DNA from: Actinomyces sp. ICM47
GTDB lineage: Bacteria; Actinomycetota; Actinomycetes; Actinomycetales; Actinomycetaceae
DNA: 64,000 nucleotides
Reading direction: 5' to 3'
Assembly (NCBI RefSeq): GCF_000278725.1
Contig: NZ_ALCA01000125.1
Span: forward strand, 4,673 to 68,672
The notes under the pieces were generated by a model. That model did not search any database, had not been told where the DNA came from, and worked only from the letters and a program-made list of their open reading frames with translations. This document shows positions 1 to 8,578 of the stretch, piece after piece. The stretch's first letter is position 1; each line of letters begins with the position of its first letter. Position numbers and translations under genes: made by a program.

Positions 1-27
1 GACGCCAATCAAGACGATCAGACTCAT
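1..27 (-). CDS. Partial CDS running off the window edge
   Basis: An ATG at 27-25 on the minus strand overlaps the aroB stop as ATGA and opens a frame reading MSLIVLIGV up to the window edge. Only nine codons are visible, so no product can be named. The four-base overlap, the same strand and the hydrophobic start suggest a further member of the aroC-aroK-aroB operon. In many actinobacteria the next gene is a type II dehydroquinase or a prepilin-peptidase-like membrane protein, but nothing here decides between them. Confidence 0.4.
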
Positions 28-1106
28 ACGTCGATCCCGATGGCGCGTGCTGGGGCCACCAGTTCGTTGGGTTCCACTGCGAAAGTGCTCGGGTGTGCGA
101 TGCCGTCGAGCAGCACGAAGCGTAGGATGCCGCGGCGCACCTTCTTGTCCGAGGCCATGATGTGGGTCAGTTCCTCCAGAGAGCTGCCTTCGTAGTGGGT
201 GGGCAGCCCAACGCGGGCGAAGAGTTCGTCGTGAAGCACGACTTCGTCAGCTCCGAGGAGCCCGCGCTGAGCGCTCAGGCGCGCGGCGAAGCAGCAGCCG
301 ACGGCCACCGCGTCGCCATGGCGCCACGTGTAGTCGTTCGCTCGTTCGATCGCGTGGGCGAGGGTGTGACCGTAGTTGAGGATCTCGCGCAGTCCGCCTT
401 CGGTCAGGTCGGCGGAGACAACGTGGGCTTTAACCGTGATCGCGCGGGTAGTGATCTTGGCCAGCTGCTCGCTGGAGGGGTCAAGGAGGATCTCCGGGGA
501 GGTCTCCCCCACGATGCGCAGGATCTCGGGGTCGGCGATGAACCCACACTTGATGACTTCGGCGGCCCCCGCCGCCAGGTCCTCGCGGGGCAGGGTTGCC
601 AGCAGGCTCATGTCGGCGATGACCGCGTTGGCCGGGTAGAAGGAGCCGACCAGGTTTTTGCCCACCGACGTGTTGATACCGGTTTTGCCGCCCACGGCTG
701 CGTCGACCATGCCGAGCAGCGTGGTCGGCACATTGATGAGCGTCACGCCGCGCAGCCACGTGGCGGCGACGAAGCCCGCCATGTCTGTGGTCGCTCCCCC
801 GCCCATGGCGATGATTGCATCCTTGCGTCCCAGCTGGAGGTGCCCGCAGGTGTCCCACAGGCCGGCCACGACCTCGATGGCTTTTCCGGCCTCGGCGTCA
901 GGATGGTTGGCGGTGGCCACCTCGTAGCCGAGGGAACGAAGGTGTTCGGCGAGCGCCGCCGCCCGCGCCGAGAGCGGGCGCGCGTGGATAATGAGGACCT
1001 TCGTGGCTGCCTCATCAAGTGCGGCGGTGATGGGTGCAAAACCCAGGTCGCGGCCGACGACGATCGTTGAGGGCTGGTGGCCGGTGACTTTGATGGTGGT
1101 GCTCAT
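24..1106 (-). CDS. aroB: 3-dehydroquinate synthase AroB
   Basis: Cytoplasmic NAD- and metal-dependent enzyme that converts DAHP to 3-dehydroquinate, the second step of the shikimate pathway. The protein has 360 residues, normal for the family. The nucleotide-binding segment GGGATTDMAGFVAATW lies near residues 102-117, followed by the DAAVGGKTGIN motif. Metal ligands are expected in AAEVIKCG, NYGHTLAHAIE and WRHGDAV, all present. Its start overlaps the end of aroK by four bases and its stop overlaps the next partial gene, so it sits inside a translationally coupled aro operon. Identification is secure. Confidence 0.97.
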   Translation of the reverse strand: MSTTIKVTGHQPSTIVVGRDLGFAPITAALDEAATKVLIIHARPLSARAAALAEHLRSLGYEVATANHPDAEAGKAIEVVAGLWDTCGHLQLGRKDAIIAMGGGATTDMAGFVAATWLRGVTLINVPTTLLGMVDAAVGGKTGINTSVGKNLVGSFYPANAVIADMSLLATLPREDLAAGAAEVIKCGFIADPEILRIVGETSPEILLDPSSEQLAKITTRAITVKAHVVSADLTEGGLREILNYGHTLAHAIERANDYTWRHGDAVAVGCCFAARLSAQRGLLGADEVVLHDELFARVGLPTHYEGSSLEELTHIMASDKKVRRGILRFVLLDGIAHPSTFAVEPNELVAPARAIGIDV

Positions 1107-1612
1107 AACTGCTCCAGGTGGGTGAGAATGGCGGTGGCGACGTCCTCGGCGGGTCCCGGCCCGGTGGGCACGGTCAGCGTGGCGACGGCACGGTAGTGGG
1201 GTTCGCGTTCACTTCTGAGGCGTCGCAGCGTCCCGTCGGGGTCTGTGGCGAGCAGCGGGCGATGAGTCTTGGATGCTGTACGGCGCACGAGTTCGTCGTG
1301 TGGAGCGTCAATATAGACAACGGTATGGCCGACAAGCAGGTCGCGCACGGCGTCGGTGGCCGCCGCTCCCCCACCTAGTGACACGACCGCGCGACGTGAG
1401 AGCGCGTCGGCAACCGCCTCGGTCTCCATGAGCCGGAATGCGGACTCGCCGTCGGTGGTGAAAATATCGGAAATCGCTCGGCCTTCTCGCTCGACGATCA
1501 GGTCGTCGGTGTCGACGTGAGGAACTCCGAGGTGCCCGGCGAGCAGGCGACCGACCTTCGACTTGCCAGCTCCCGGCAGCCCGACGAGGACGATGGGCAG
1601 GGCGACGCTCAT
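1103..1612 (-). CDS. aroK: Shikimate kinase AroK
   Basis: Phosphorylates shikimate at the 3-OH with ATP, the fifth step of the shikimate pathway, in the cytoplasm. The 169-residue length is typical. The P-loop GLPGAGKSKVG is at residues 11-21, the shikimate-binding DTDD at about 34-37 with the following ER of EREGRAISDIF, and the substrate-binding GGGAA after VVSLG near residue 80. The lid arginine lies in the KTHRPLL segment. The gene overlaps aroC upstream and aroB downstream by four bases each, consistent with one operon supplying chorismate for aromatic amino acids, folate and quinones. Confidence 0.97.
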   Translation of the reverse strand: MSVALPIVLVGLPGAGKSKVGRLLAGHLGVPHVDTDDLIVEREGRAISDIFTTDGESAFRLMETEAVADALSRRAVVSLGGGAAATDAVRDLLVGHTVVYIDAPHDELVRRTASKTHRPLLATDPDGTLRRLRSEREPHYRAVATLTVPTGPGPAEDVATAILTHLEQL

Positions 1613-2820
1613 GCGCGCTCCCCCACAACCTCCAGGTAAGAGGAAAGGTTACGGCGCATCTCAGCCACCGAGCGCCCGCCCGCGTGATCGAAGAGGGCAT
1701 CGGCCAGAACCAGGGCGACCTCGGCCTCGGCGATGACGGCACCGGGCACAACCTGGCAGGTGTCGGAGCGCTGGTGCAGGCCCACAGCCTCCTCGCCGGT
1801 CGCCAGGTCCACGCTGCGCAGGGCACGGGGGACGGTCGAGATCGGCTTGAAGCCGGCGCGCGCCACGATGGGCGCGCCGTTGGACGTACCTCCCTCGATG
1901 CCGCCTGCATGGTTGGTGGTGCGGGTCAGGTGCCCATCCGCCCCGCGCACGATCTCGTCGTGTGCGGCGGAACCGAGCAGGGCGGCCTGTGCGAAGCCGT
2001 CACCGATTTCGACGCCCTTGACGGACTGGATCGACATGAGTGCGGCGGCCAGGCGTGCGTCCAAGCGCTCGCGCGCAGTCACGTGCGTGCCCAGCCCCAC
2101 AGGCACACCGTAGGCGATCACCTCAACGACGCCGCCGATGGTGTCACCCGCATGCTTCGCCTCGTCGACGGCGGCCTCAAAGCGGGCGTTGTCAGCCGGG
2201 TCGAGGGTGCGCATAGAGGCCTCGCACAGGGCGTTCTCGTCGGCGGGCATCGGCACCACCTCGGATCTGGCGCGCTGAGTACCGACCGCGATGACGTGGG
2301 AGACCAGGCGCACGCCGGCCACCTGCTCCAGGAGTGCCTCGGCGAGCGTCCCGAGGGCGACGCGCGCCGCGGTCTCTCGCGCGGAGGCGCGTTCGAGCAC
2401 CGGACGCGCCTCGGACAGGTCGTAGGAGAGCATGCCGGGCAGGTCCGCATGACCGGGACGAGGCCTCGTCAGCGGGCGGTTACGCGCGATCTCACGCTCG
2501 TCACCCGTGCCAGCATCGATGAGCAGAGCGGAGGGATCAACGGGGTCGGCACTCATGACTGTTTCCCACTTGGGCCACTCGGAGTTTCCAATCCGAATCG
2601 CCACGGGCGCACCCGTCGTCACCCCGTGTCGCACACCCGCCAGGATCGAGACCTCGTCGGCCTCGAACTTCTGGCGTGCACCACGCCCATATCCCAGACG
2701 CCGACGCGCCAAGACGCGGCGCAGGTCATCGGTCGTGATCCGCAAGCCCGAGGGCAAGCCCTCTATCGTGGCAAGCAATGCGGGTCCGTGCGATTCTCCG
2801 GCGGTCATCCATCTCAGCAT
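1609..2820 (-). CDS. aroC: Chorismate synthase AroC
   Basis: Converts 5-enolpyruvylshikimate-3-phosphate to chorismate using reduced FMN. The protein has 403 residues, the usual actinobacterial length. Family signatures are visible: GESHGPAL at residues 8-15, RRRLGYGRG at about 44-52, and the C-terminal segment GIEGGTSNG followed by KPISTVPRAL. It is the first gene of the aroC-aroK-aroB run and is separated from the FKBP-like gene by about 60 bases with no obvious terminator. A flavin reductase is not encoded nearby, so FMN reduction must be supplied elsewhere or be intrinsic. Confidence 0.97.
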   Translation of the reverse strand: MLRWMTAGESHGPALLATIEGLPSGLRITTDDLRRVLARRRLGYGRGARQKFEADEVSILAGVRHGVTTGAPVAIRIGNSEWPKWETVMSADPVDPSALLIDAGTGDEREIARNRPLTRPRPGHADLPGMLSYDLSEARPVLERASARETAARVALGTLAEALLEQVAGVRLVSHVIAVGTQRARSEVVPMPADENALCEASMRTLDPADNARFEAAVDEAKHAGDTIGGVVEVIAYGVPVGLGTHVTARERLDARLAAALMSIQSVKGVEIGDGFAQAALLGSAAHDEIVRGADGHLTRTTNHAGGIEGGTSNGAPIVARAGFKPISTVPRALRSVDLATGEEAVGLHQRSDTCQVVPGAVIAEAEVALVLADALFDHAGGRSVAEMRRNLSSYLEVVGERA

Positions 2821-2880
2821 GCCTCCCAGTGTCCCACAAGGCCGACTGCCGATGCCCGCCCACTCTCACGGGGTGAACGA

Positions 2881-3930
2881 TCAGGACTGCGGTGTCGTAT
2901 CCCCAGTCGCACTCAGCCCCGGTTCGGTGCCAAGAATGTCGATGACGAAGCACAGGGTGTCGTCGCCGGCCGCCAGGTCTGGGGGAATCGTAATCGCCAG
3001 ACGCGAGCCAACCTTCTGATCCACCAGGGCGGTCTGCAGGCCACGCATGGCTTTACCGAGATTGATGACCTGGGGGACGCCGGTCTCCCACGTGGACACT
3101 CGCACGACACCGTCGTTCCAGCCCACGGCGGTGAACTGGGCGACCACGCGATCACTCTCGTGCACCTGGATGCCATCGCCCTTGATGAGCGTCTGCGTCG
3201 TCACACGGTCGGGCACAGTCGTGCCGTGGGTGATGATTGGGCCTTCGGGGACAATGTTGACGGTCAACGGGCCGTTTGACGCATCCGCTTCCGTGCCCAC
3301 CGCGATGGAGGGCAGGATGTCGATGACCTCAACCTCGATGTTGCTCGTCGAACCAGGCGCGCCTGCGCCCGGCGCAATCGTCCGGTAGGCGAGAATACGC
3401 GACCCCTCGTTCTGCCCGATCACAATATTCGTCAGGTCATCACCGATGACGTTGGTGCCGACGATCCCCAGGCTCAGCTGGGGGCGACCCGAATCGGACA
3501 GGTTCGTGCCGGTCTTTCCGTCGAAGGCCGTGATAGCGACCAGCACGGGAGACCCCTCGGTGATCTGACGTCCGTTGCCAGCAATGACAGTCGCTGCCTT
3601 GGTGCCGTCGACCTCCAGGGGTGCCTTGATCTCAATCGTCGGCGTGGCACCAACGCGCCCCGAGACGGCGACGCGGTCGAACAACGGAAGCGTCGTCGAC
3701 TGTGCGCTGGTCTCGGCCGTCGTCGTTTCCTGCGCGGCAGGTACGGGGCGGAATGCCCACCAGGCGACGGCCCCGCACGCTCCGAAGACTACGAGCGTGA
3801 TCAGGAGCCGCATCAGCAGGGATGCGCGCGAGGATCCGCGTGAGCGTTCGCCCCTCGCAGCGGCGCGCTGTGAGGAGCCTTTCGAGCGTCGGACGCTCGC
3901 ATTGTTGGAGTGTTGCGAAGCGGGGGTCAT
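2881..3930 (-). CDS. Membrane-anchored FKBP-type peptidyl-prolyl isomerase-like protein
   Basis: A 349-residue protein with a basic Ser/Arg-rich cytoplasmic N-terminus, one hydrophobic segment at about residues 39-62 (LLMRLLITLVVFGACGAVAW) and a long extracytoplasmic part. The last 100 residues match an FKBP fold: a strand with VVAQFTAVGW, then VINLGKAMRGLQTALVDQ, VGSRLAITIPPDL and the closing CFVIDILG. The middle part (about 120-230) may be a second, poorly conserved FKBP-like domain. The predicted role is folding of exported proteins. Its start overlaps the pafA stop by four bases, so it is probably co-transcribed with the Pup genes, as is common for FKBP genes near pafA. Isomerase activity is inferred. 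Confidence 0.8.
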   Translation of the reverse strand: MTPASQHSNNASVRRSKGSSQRAAARGERSRGSSRASLLMRLLITLVVFGACGAVAWWAFRPVPAAQETTTAETSAQSTTLPLFDRVAVSGRVGATPTIEIKAPLEVDGTKAATVIAGNGRQITEGSPVLVAITAFDGKTGTNLSDSGRPQLSLGIVGTNVIGDDLTNIVIGQNEGSRILAYRTIAPGAGAPGSTSNIEVEVIDILPSIAVGTEADASNGPLTVNIVPEGPIITHGTTVPDRVTTQTLIKGDGIQVHESDRVVAQFTAVGWNDGVVRVSTWETGVPQVINLGKAMRGLQTALVDQKVGSRLAITIPPDLAAGDDTLCFVIDILGTEPGLSATGDTTPQS

Positions 3931-5312
3931 GCGGGAATCGTAGGAGACGACGCGTGAATCTGCGCGATGAGTCCATCAACGCGGGGGTCGGACGTGGCCA
4001 AGGGATCCTGCAGGGACAAGGGAATCGCCGTGGAATCGTCGAGGCGCACGTGCACCCAGTCGACACTGAGGTCGGCGCGCGCATCCTCCGCCGCAGCGAT
4101 GATACGCCCGCGCAGGTGAGCACGCGTCGAGGCCGGAGCGACGGTCGTTGCGCGCGAGACCCCTTCCGGAGTCGTTAGGCGGCGCATGAGACCGGCCTTT
4201 TCCATACGCTCGCGCAGGCCCTGCGCCGTGATATCCGAATAGGACAGTTCGAGGCGAGCCACTCGCGGGTCGTTCAGGGCAGCGCCGGTGCGCGCGCAGT
4301 AGGAGGACAGTAGCGTACGTTTGATCGCGATATCGAGTTCCGTGGCGACCCCGCTCCAGTCGCCGCTCGCGATCGCGTCGAGGCCTCGGCCCCACAGGTC
4401 GACCACGTAGGCGCGCATCGGGTCCAGCTCGGCGACGGGAATACGGGCGAGGACGCGCTCGCGAATCTCTCGCTGCAGAGCGACCGCGGAGGTGGTGCGA
4501 CCTGAGGCCAGCTCGATGGCTGCAGAGCCGGTCAGATCCGCGTTGATCTCGCGGATGGCACGCATCGGATCGGCCAGGGCCAGGTCTTCGATCTGAAGGC
4601 CGTCCTCGATGGCATGGATGAGGAGTTCGGTCATGCCGACTTTGAGGGCCGTCGTCGGCTCGGCGACGTTCGTGTCTCCGACAATGACGTGCATGCGTCG
4701 GTAGGCACCCGAGTCGGCCAGGGCCTCGTCACGTGTGTTGATAATCGGGCGCGAGCGGGTGGTCGCCGACGATACGGCGTCCCACATCTGGTCGGCGCGT
4801 TGGGAGAACTGCAGGCGCGGCGTCGCGGCTCCGGTGTTGATCCACCCGTTACCCACCAGGATCTGGCGGGTCACGAAGAAAGCGACGAGCGCGTCGGCAA
4901 CCTGGCGGAAGTCGCGGCGTCGGTGCAGCAGGTAGTTCTCGTGGCAGCCATAGGAGTTGCCCTGTGAGTCCAGGTTGTTGCGGAACAGGTGCAGGCGCAG
5001 GTCGGTGCCCAGCTCGCCCAGTGCCTCATCGGCCTGGACGGCCAGGTCGGCGAGTATCTCGGATCCCGCGCGATCCTGCTCGAGCAGGTCCTCCAGGCGG
5101 TCGCATTCGGCGGTTGCGTACTCGGGGTGTGCACCCACGTCCAAGTAGAGTCGTCCGCCGTTGCGTAGGAAGAGGTTGGAGGAGCGCCCCTGGTGCAGGA
5201 GCGGCTCGAACAGTTGACGAGCGGCGTGCTCGGCGTCCATCGGCGCTGCCCCGGACAGGGACGCGGCCGTCAGCCCGTACTCCGTTTCGATGCCGAAAAC
5301 TCGACGCCTCAC
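3927..5312 (-). CDS. pafA: Pup-protein ligase PafA
   Basis: Glutamine-synthetase-like ligase that joins the C-terminal glutamate of Pup to lysines of target proteins with ATP. I place the start at the GTG at 5312-5310 (VRRRVFGIETEYGL), one base after the pup stop and preceded by AAGGGTGG inside the end of pup. The open frame continues upstream but encodes an unlikely Pro/Arg/Ser-rich tail. From this start the protein has 461 residues, as usual for PafA. The nucleotide/metal-binding GIETEYG motif, RLYLDVGAHPEYAT and NNLDSQGNSYGCHENYL are all visible. It lies directly after pup, with no proteasome genes between. Confidence 0.95.
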   Translation of the reverse strand: MRRRVFGIETEYGLTAASLSGAAPMDAEHAARQLFEPLLHQGRSSNLFLRNGGRLYLDVGAHPEYATAECDRLEDLLEQDRAGSEILADLAVQADEALGELGTDLRLHLFRNNLDSQGNSYGCHENYLLHRRRDFRQVADALVAFFVTRQILVGNGWINTGAATPRLQFSQRADQMWDAVSSATTRSRPIINTRDEALADSGAYRRMHVIVGDTNVAEPTTALKVGMTELLIHAIEDGLQIEDLALADPMRAIREINADLTGSAAIELASGRTTSAVALQREIRERVLARIPVAELDPMRAYVVDLWGRGLDAIASGDWSGVATELDIAIKRTLLSSYCARTGAALNDPRVARLELSYSDITAQGLRERMEKAGLMRRLTTPEGVSRATTVAPASTRAHLRGRIIAAAEDARADLSVDWVHVRLDDSTAIPLSLQDPLATSDPRVDGLIAQIHASSPTIPA

Positions 5313-5313
5313 C

Positions 5314-5490
5314 TCACTGGCCACCCTTCTGGACGAAGCCCTGGACAAAGGCCTCGGCGTTGGTTTCGAGGACAGAATCGATCTCGTCGAGGAGGGAGTC
5401 GATCGATGCGGTGCGCGCCTGAACCTGGCCCGCGGCCTCAATCGGGTCGTCGTCGGGGGCGGGGGCACCGGCAAAAATCTGGTTCGACAT
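5314..5490 (-). CDS. pup: Prokaryotic ubiquitin-like protein Pup
   Basis: Small modifier that is conjugated to lysines of proteins. The start is the ATG at 5490 (MSNQIFAGAPAPDDD), preceded by the ribosome-binding site AAAGAAGA, and gives 58 residues. The helical region ASIDSLLDEIDSVLETNAEA contacts PafA and the ATPase coiled coils. The C-terminus is GGQ, so the terminal Gln must be deamidated to Glu by Dop before conjugation. The only lysine is the one just before GGQ. The gene lies between dop and pafA on the same strand, with pafA starting one base after its stop, which implies coupled translation. Confidence 0.97.
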   Translation of the reverse strand: MSNQIFAGAPAPDDDPIEAAGQVQARTASIDSLLDEIDSVLETNAEAFVQGFVQKGGQ

Positions 5491-5516
5491 GGTGTGTTCT
5501 TCTTTCTGTCGTCGTG

Positions 5517-7037
5517 TCAGCGGGTGGAGGTATCGAGGGCGTCCGCGATCGGGAAACGCACCAGGTCGCCCTCGCCCGGGTCGAAGACCAACGAGGACCA
5601 CGAGGCCTTGACCAGGTCCGGGCGGTTCGCAACGGCCCAGCCGCGTACGTGGGCGCGCGTGTTGGCGGGTGCGACGTCGGCGGCGCGCTCAACTTCCTCA
5701 TCGGAGACGAGGCGCGTCACTAACCCGGCCTTCGCGAGTCGGTAGACGAGGCCGTGGCTGGGCCGCAGGTCCGCCCACTGGAGATCGATGGCGGCCAGTC
5801 GCGGATCGTTCCACTCCAGACCCGCGCGCTCCTTCTGGCGCTTGACGAGCTGGTACTTGCCGACCCATTCGACATCGCTCGCCACGGAAAAGAGATCGGC
5901 GCGCATGCGGTCCAGGACAGACTGCCACAGGGTGAGGATCTCCCGGTCTGCCGCCGTGGGAGTCATGCCGGTTTCCTCGAAGGTATCCAGGACCAGGTCC
6001 AGGTAGACCTGCTGGAGTTCGGCGGCTGTGTAGGAGCCGCCGGCCGTGCTGATCTTGTAGTCGAGGTCGGGATGGTGAGAGACGTTCCAGGTTTCCTGAA
6101 CCGGATCATCCATGACGATGGAATCCCAGCGCAGATCGGTGCCCTGCTCGATGGCCCACAGGACCAGGGAGGTCGTACCGAAACGTAGGAAGGCGGACAC
6201 GTCGAACATGTTGCCGTCGCCGCCGATGACGTGGAGGCGGCGGAACTGCGCGGGGTTGGCGTGGGGTTCGTCGCGCGTGTTGATGATCGGACGGTTAAAG
6301 GTCGTCTCCAGGCCCACCTCGTTTTCGACGAAGTCGGCACGCTGGGACATCTGGAAGCCCGGAACCTCGCTCTTCTGCCCGCGCCCCACGCGGCCCGCGC
6401 CGCAGATAACAGGGCGTGTCACCATGAACGGTGTCAGGCCTCGGATGATCGTGTCCAGGTCAGTGATGCGGGGCATCTGGTAGTTCTCATGCGTGCCGTA
6501 GGCCGCGCCCTTACCGTCCGTGTTGTTCTTGACGAGCACGATGGGCTCCTCACCCAGTGCCGCCAGGCGCTCCATGACGCGCCTGGCGATCACCTCGCCC
6601 GCGCGATCCCACAGGAGCGCGTCGCGCGCGCCCAGGGTCTCGGGGGCCGAGTATTCCGGATGGGCGTGGTCGACGTAGAGACGCGCACCGTTGGTGAGCA
6701 CGGCGGTCGTCGCAGCAGGCAGGGCAAGTTCCTCGGCCGTGGGGCGGGCGACGCGCTCGGAGCCACCGGAAGGCGCGAGGTGATACGGATCGTCCGTGAG
6801 GAGCGACGGGTCGACGGCTGCCCGCGACATGCGCATACCGCGCAGGTCATTGAGGGGGTCCTCACCCGTGTAATCCCACCGCACGACGCCCGCTCCATCG
6901 GCTGGCGAGCCGGAGCGAGAGATCTCGCCGTACGCGGACACAACACGGGTGGACAGGGCAATCGGGTTGGCCCAGGCGTCTCCGGGACGGTACACACCGT
7001 ACTCGGTCTCGGTTCCGATAATGCGTTCGCTGCTCAT
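5517..7037 (-). CDS. dop: Pup deamidase/depupylase Dop
   Basis: Dop deamidates the C-terminal Gln of Pup and removes Pup from tagged proteins. It is a paralogue of PafA. The protein has 506 residues and starts MSSERIIGTETEYGVYRPGD, with the nucleotide-binding GTETEYG motif. The short segment after it (NPIALSTRVVSAYGE) corresponds to the Dop-specific loop region. RLYVDHAHPEYSAPET and NNTDGKGAAYGTHENYQM match the PafA/Dop fold, and the fuller KNNTDGKG form favours Dop over PafA. Its start overlaps the ATPase stop by four bases, and pup follows 26 bases after its end. Confidence 0.95.
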   Translation of the reverse strand: MSSERIIGTETEYGVYRPGDAWANPIALSTRVVSAYGEISRSGSPADGAGVVRWDYTGEDPLNDLRGMRMSRAAVDPSLLTDDPYHLAPSGGSERVARPTAEELALPAATTAVLTNGARLYVDHAHPEYSAPETLGARDALLWDRAGEVIARRVMERLAALGEEPIVLVKNNTDGKGAAYGTHENYQMPRITDLDTIIRGLTPFMVTRPVICGAGRVGRGQKSEVPGFQMSQRADFVENEVGLETTFNRPIINTRDEPHANPAQFRRLHVIGGDGNMFDVSAFLRFGTTSLVLWAIEQGTDLRWDSIVMDDPVQETWNVSHHPDLDYKISTAGGSYTAAELQQVYLDLVLDTFEETGMTPTAADREILTLWQSVLDRMRADLFSVASDVEWVGKYQLVKRQKERAGLEWNDPRLAAIDLQWADLRPSHGLVYRLAKAGLVTRLVSDEEVERAADVAPANTRAHVRGWAVANRPDLVKASWSSLVFDPGEGDLVRFPIADALDTSTR

Positions 7038-8578
7038 TTCACCGCTCCAATCGGCTTGACGCTGACAATCTCGGGCGCGAGTCCGCTCGTGCGGGCCCAG
7101 TCCTCCGGCGAAGAGGTCGCGGCCAACTCCAGCGATTCGTTCATTTCTTCGTGTACGCCGCGCAGCAGGTGCTCCATGGTCAGTCCTGTTGCTTGCCCGG
7201 TGAGCGCGTCCTTGATCGCATACTTCTTCGCGCGTTCCACGATACCTGCGATGAGTGCGCCAGAGACAAGGTCCGCCAGGTAGATGCGCTTATGATCGCC
7301 GCTCACCAGCGTCGCGAGGAAAAGCGCAGTCGTCTCGTCACGGGTGTAGAGCGCGTCGACCGCTCGCGTGATCATCCCGGCCACGGCCTCGTCGATACCG
7401 CCGGCGCGCGCAACCTCCGCCGCGTGGATGGGCACGGCGGGCGTCAGGTACTTCGAGAAGATGTCGAGCGCGCCCGCGCGGTCGGGGCGATCCACCCGGA
7501 TACGCACGTCGAGGCGCCCGGGGCGCAGGACGGCGGGGTCGATCATGTCCGCGCGGTTGGAGGCGCCGATGATGACAACGTTGTCGAGAGACTCGACGCC
7601 GTCCATCTCGGCCAATAGCTGCGGGACGATCATCGTCTCGACGTCCGAGGACACACCCGTGCCGCGCGTGCGGAATAGCGCCTCCATCTCGTCGAAGAAA
7701 ATGACGACGGGGGTATCGCCTGCCGCAAGCGCGCGGGCGCGGGCGAAGATCGCGCGGATCTGGCGCTCAGTCTCCCCCACGAACTTGTTAAGCAGCTCGG
7801 GTCCCTTGATCGACAGGAAGAATGTCGAAGCACCGCCGCGCTTGGACAGGGAGTTCGCGACTGCCTTGGCGATGAGTGTCTTACCCGAGCCGGGAGGGCC
7901 GTACAGCAGGATACCCTTGGGCGGGCGCAGGCCAAACTGACGGTACAGCTCGGGATGGTTGAAGGGCATCTCGATCGAATCGCGCACCTGCGCGATCTGG
8001 GCGTCCAGGCCGCCAATATCCGCGTAAGTCACGTCGGGAACTTCGGGAGTAAGCAGCTGCTCGACGTCCTCGCGCACGATGCGTTCAAGCGCGATGCCGG
8101 AGCGCGTGTCCACGACGAGGGAATCCCCGGGGCGCAGGTTGCCGTGGCGCAAAGGTCCGGCCAGCTCCAACAGAGTCTCCGCACCACCCTCGGCGGCGAC
8201 GAGCACGCGATCCGGACCCACCATCTCGAGGACCGACACCACCTGGCCGCTGCGCGCGAAGTCATCAGCGGCGACGGCGATCATCGTGTCGTCTAGGCGC
8301 ACCCATTGCCCGTACGACAGATCGGTGACGTCCAGCTTGGGGGCAACGGCCACGCGCATGCGCTTACCGCCCGAAACGACCTCGATCTGACGCGCGGCCG
8401 GGAAGGCACGCACGAAGGTCGCGAGCGTCTGCGGCGGGCGTGAGACATCCGCCAACTCGCCCTGGAGGCGAATCAGCTCGGTGCGGGCCGCCGTCAGTGC
8501 GCTGGTGAGGCGACCGTTCTTTTCCTCGAGCGAGATGACGCGCCGCTCGAGTGCTTGGCGCTGCTCGACCTCACTCAT
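7034..8578 (-). CDS. mpa: Pup-recognising AAA ATPase (Mpa/ARC)
   Basis: Hexameric ring ATPase that binds Pup through N-terminal coiled coils and unfolds tagged proteins. The 514-residue protein has a coiled coil at about residues 1-45 (LERRVISLEEKNGRLTSALT), an OB-fold interdomain at about 60-190, and an AAA module with Walker A GPPGSGKTLIAKA near 228-240 and Walker B VVIFFDEMEALF. The C-terminus reads PEIVSVKPIGAVK. It lacks the terminal GQYL-type tail that in Mycobacterium docks into the 20S proteasome. Together with the missing prcB/prcA, this suggests an unfoldase working without a proteasome, as in Corynebacterium. It overlaps dop and trmI. Confidence 0.95.
   Translation of the reverse strand: MSEVEQRQALERRVISLEEKNGRLTSALTAARTELIRLQGELADVSRPPQTLATFVRAFPAARQIEVVSGGKRMRVAVAPKLDVTDLSYGQWVRLDDTMIAVAADDFARSGQVVSVLEMVGPDRVLVAAEGGAETLLELAGPLRHGNLRPGDSLVVDTRSGIALERIVREDVEQLLTPEVPDVTYADIGGLDAQIAQVRDSIEMPFNHPELYRQFGLRPPKGILLYGPPGSGKTLIAKAVANSLSKRGGASTFFLSIKGPELLNKFVGETERQIRAIFARARALAAGDTPVVIFFDEMEALFRTRGTGVSSDVETMIVPQLLAEMDGVESLDNVVIIGASNRADMIDPAVLRPGRLDVRIRVDRPDRAGALDIFSKYLTPAVPIHAAEVARAGGIDEAVAGMITRAVDALYTRDETTALFLATLVSGDHKRIYLADLVSGALIAGIVERAKKYAIKDALTGQATGLTMEHLLRGVHEEMNESLELAATSSPEDWARTSGLAPEIVSVKPIGAVK

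Noticed and set aside
162-1070. A 302-codon open frame on the plus strand opposite aroB
   Set aside because: It is antisense to a certain gene, has biased Arg/Gly/Asp composition and matches no family. It arises from high G+C and is a shadow frame.
1684-3279. A 531-codon open frame on the plus strand opposite aroC and the FKBP-like gene
   Set aside because: It spans two real genes on the other strand, has no domain and no ribosome-binding site; a shadow frame.
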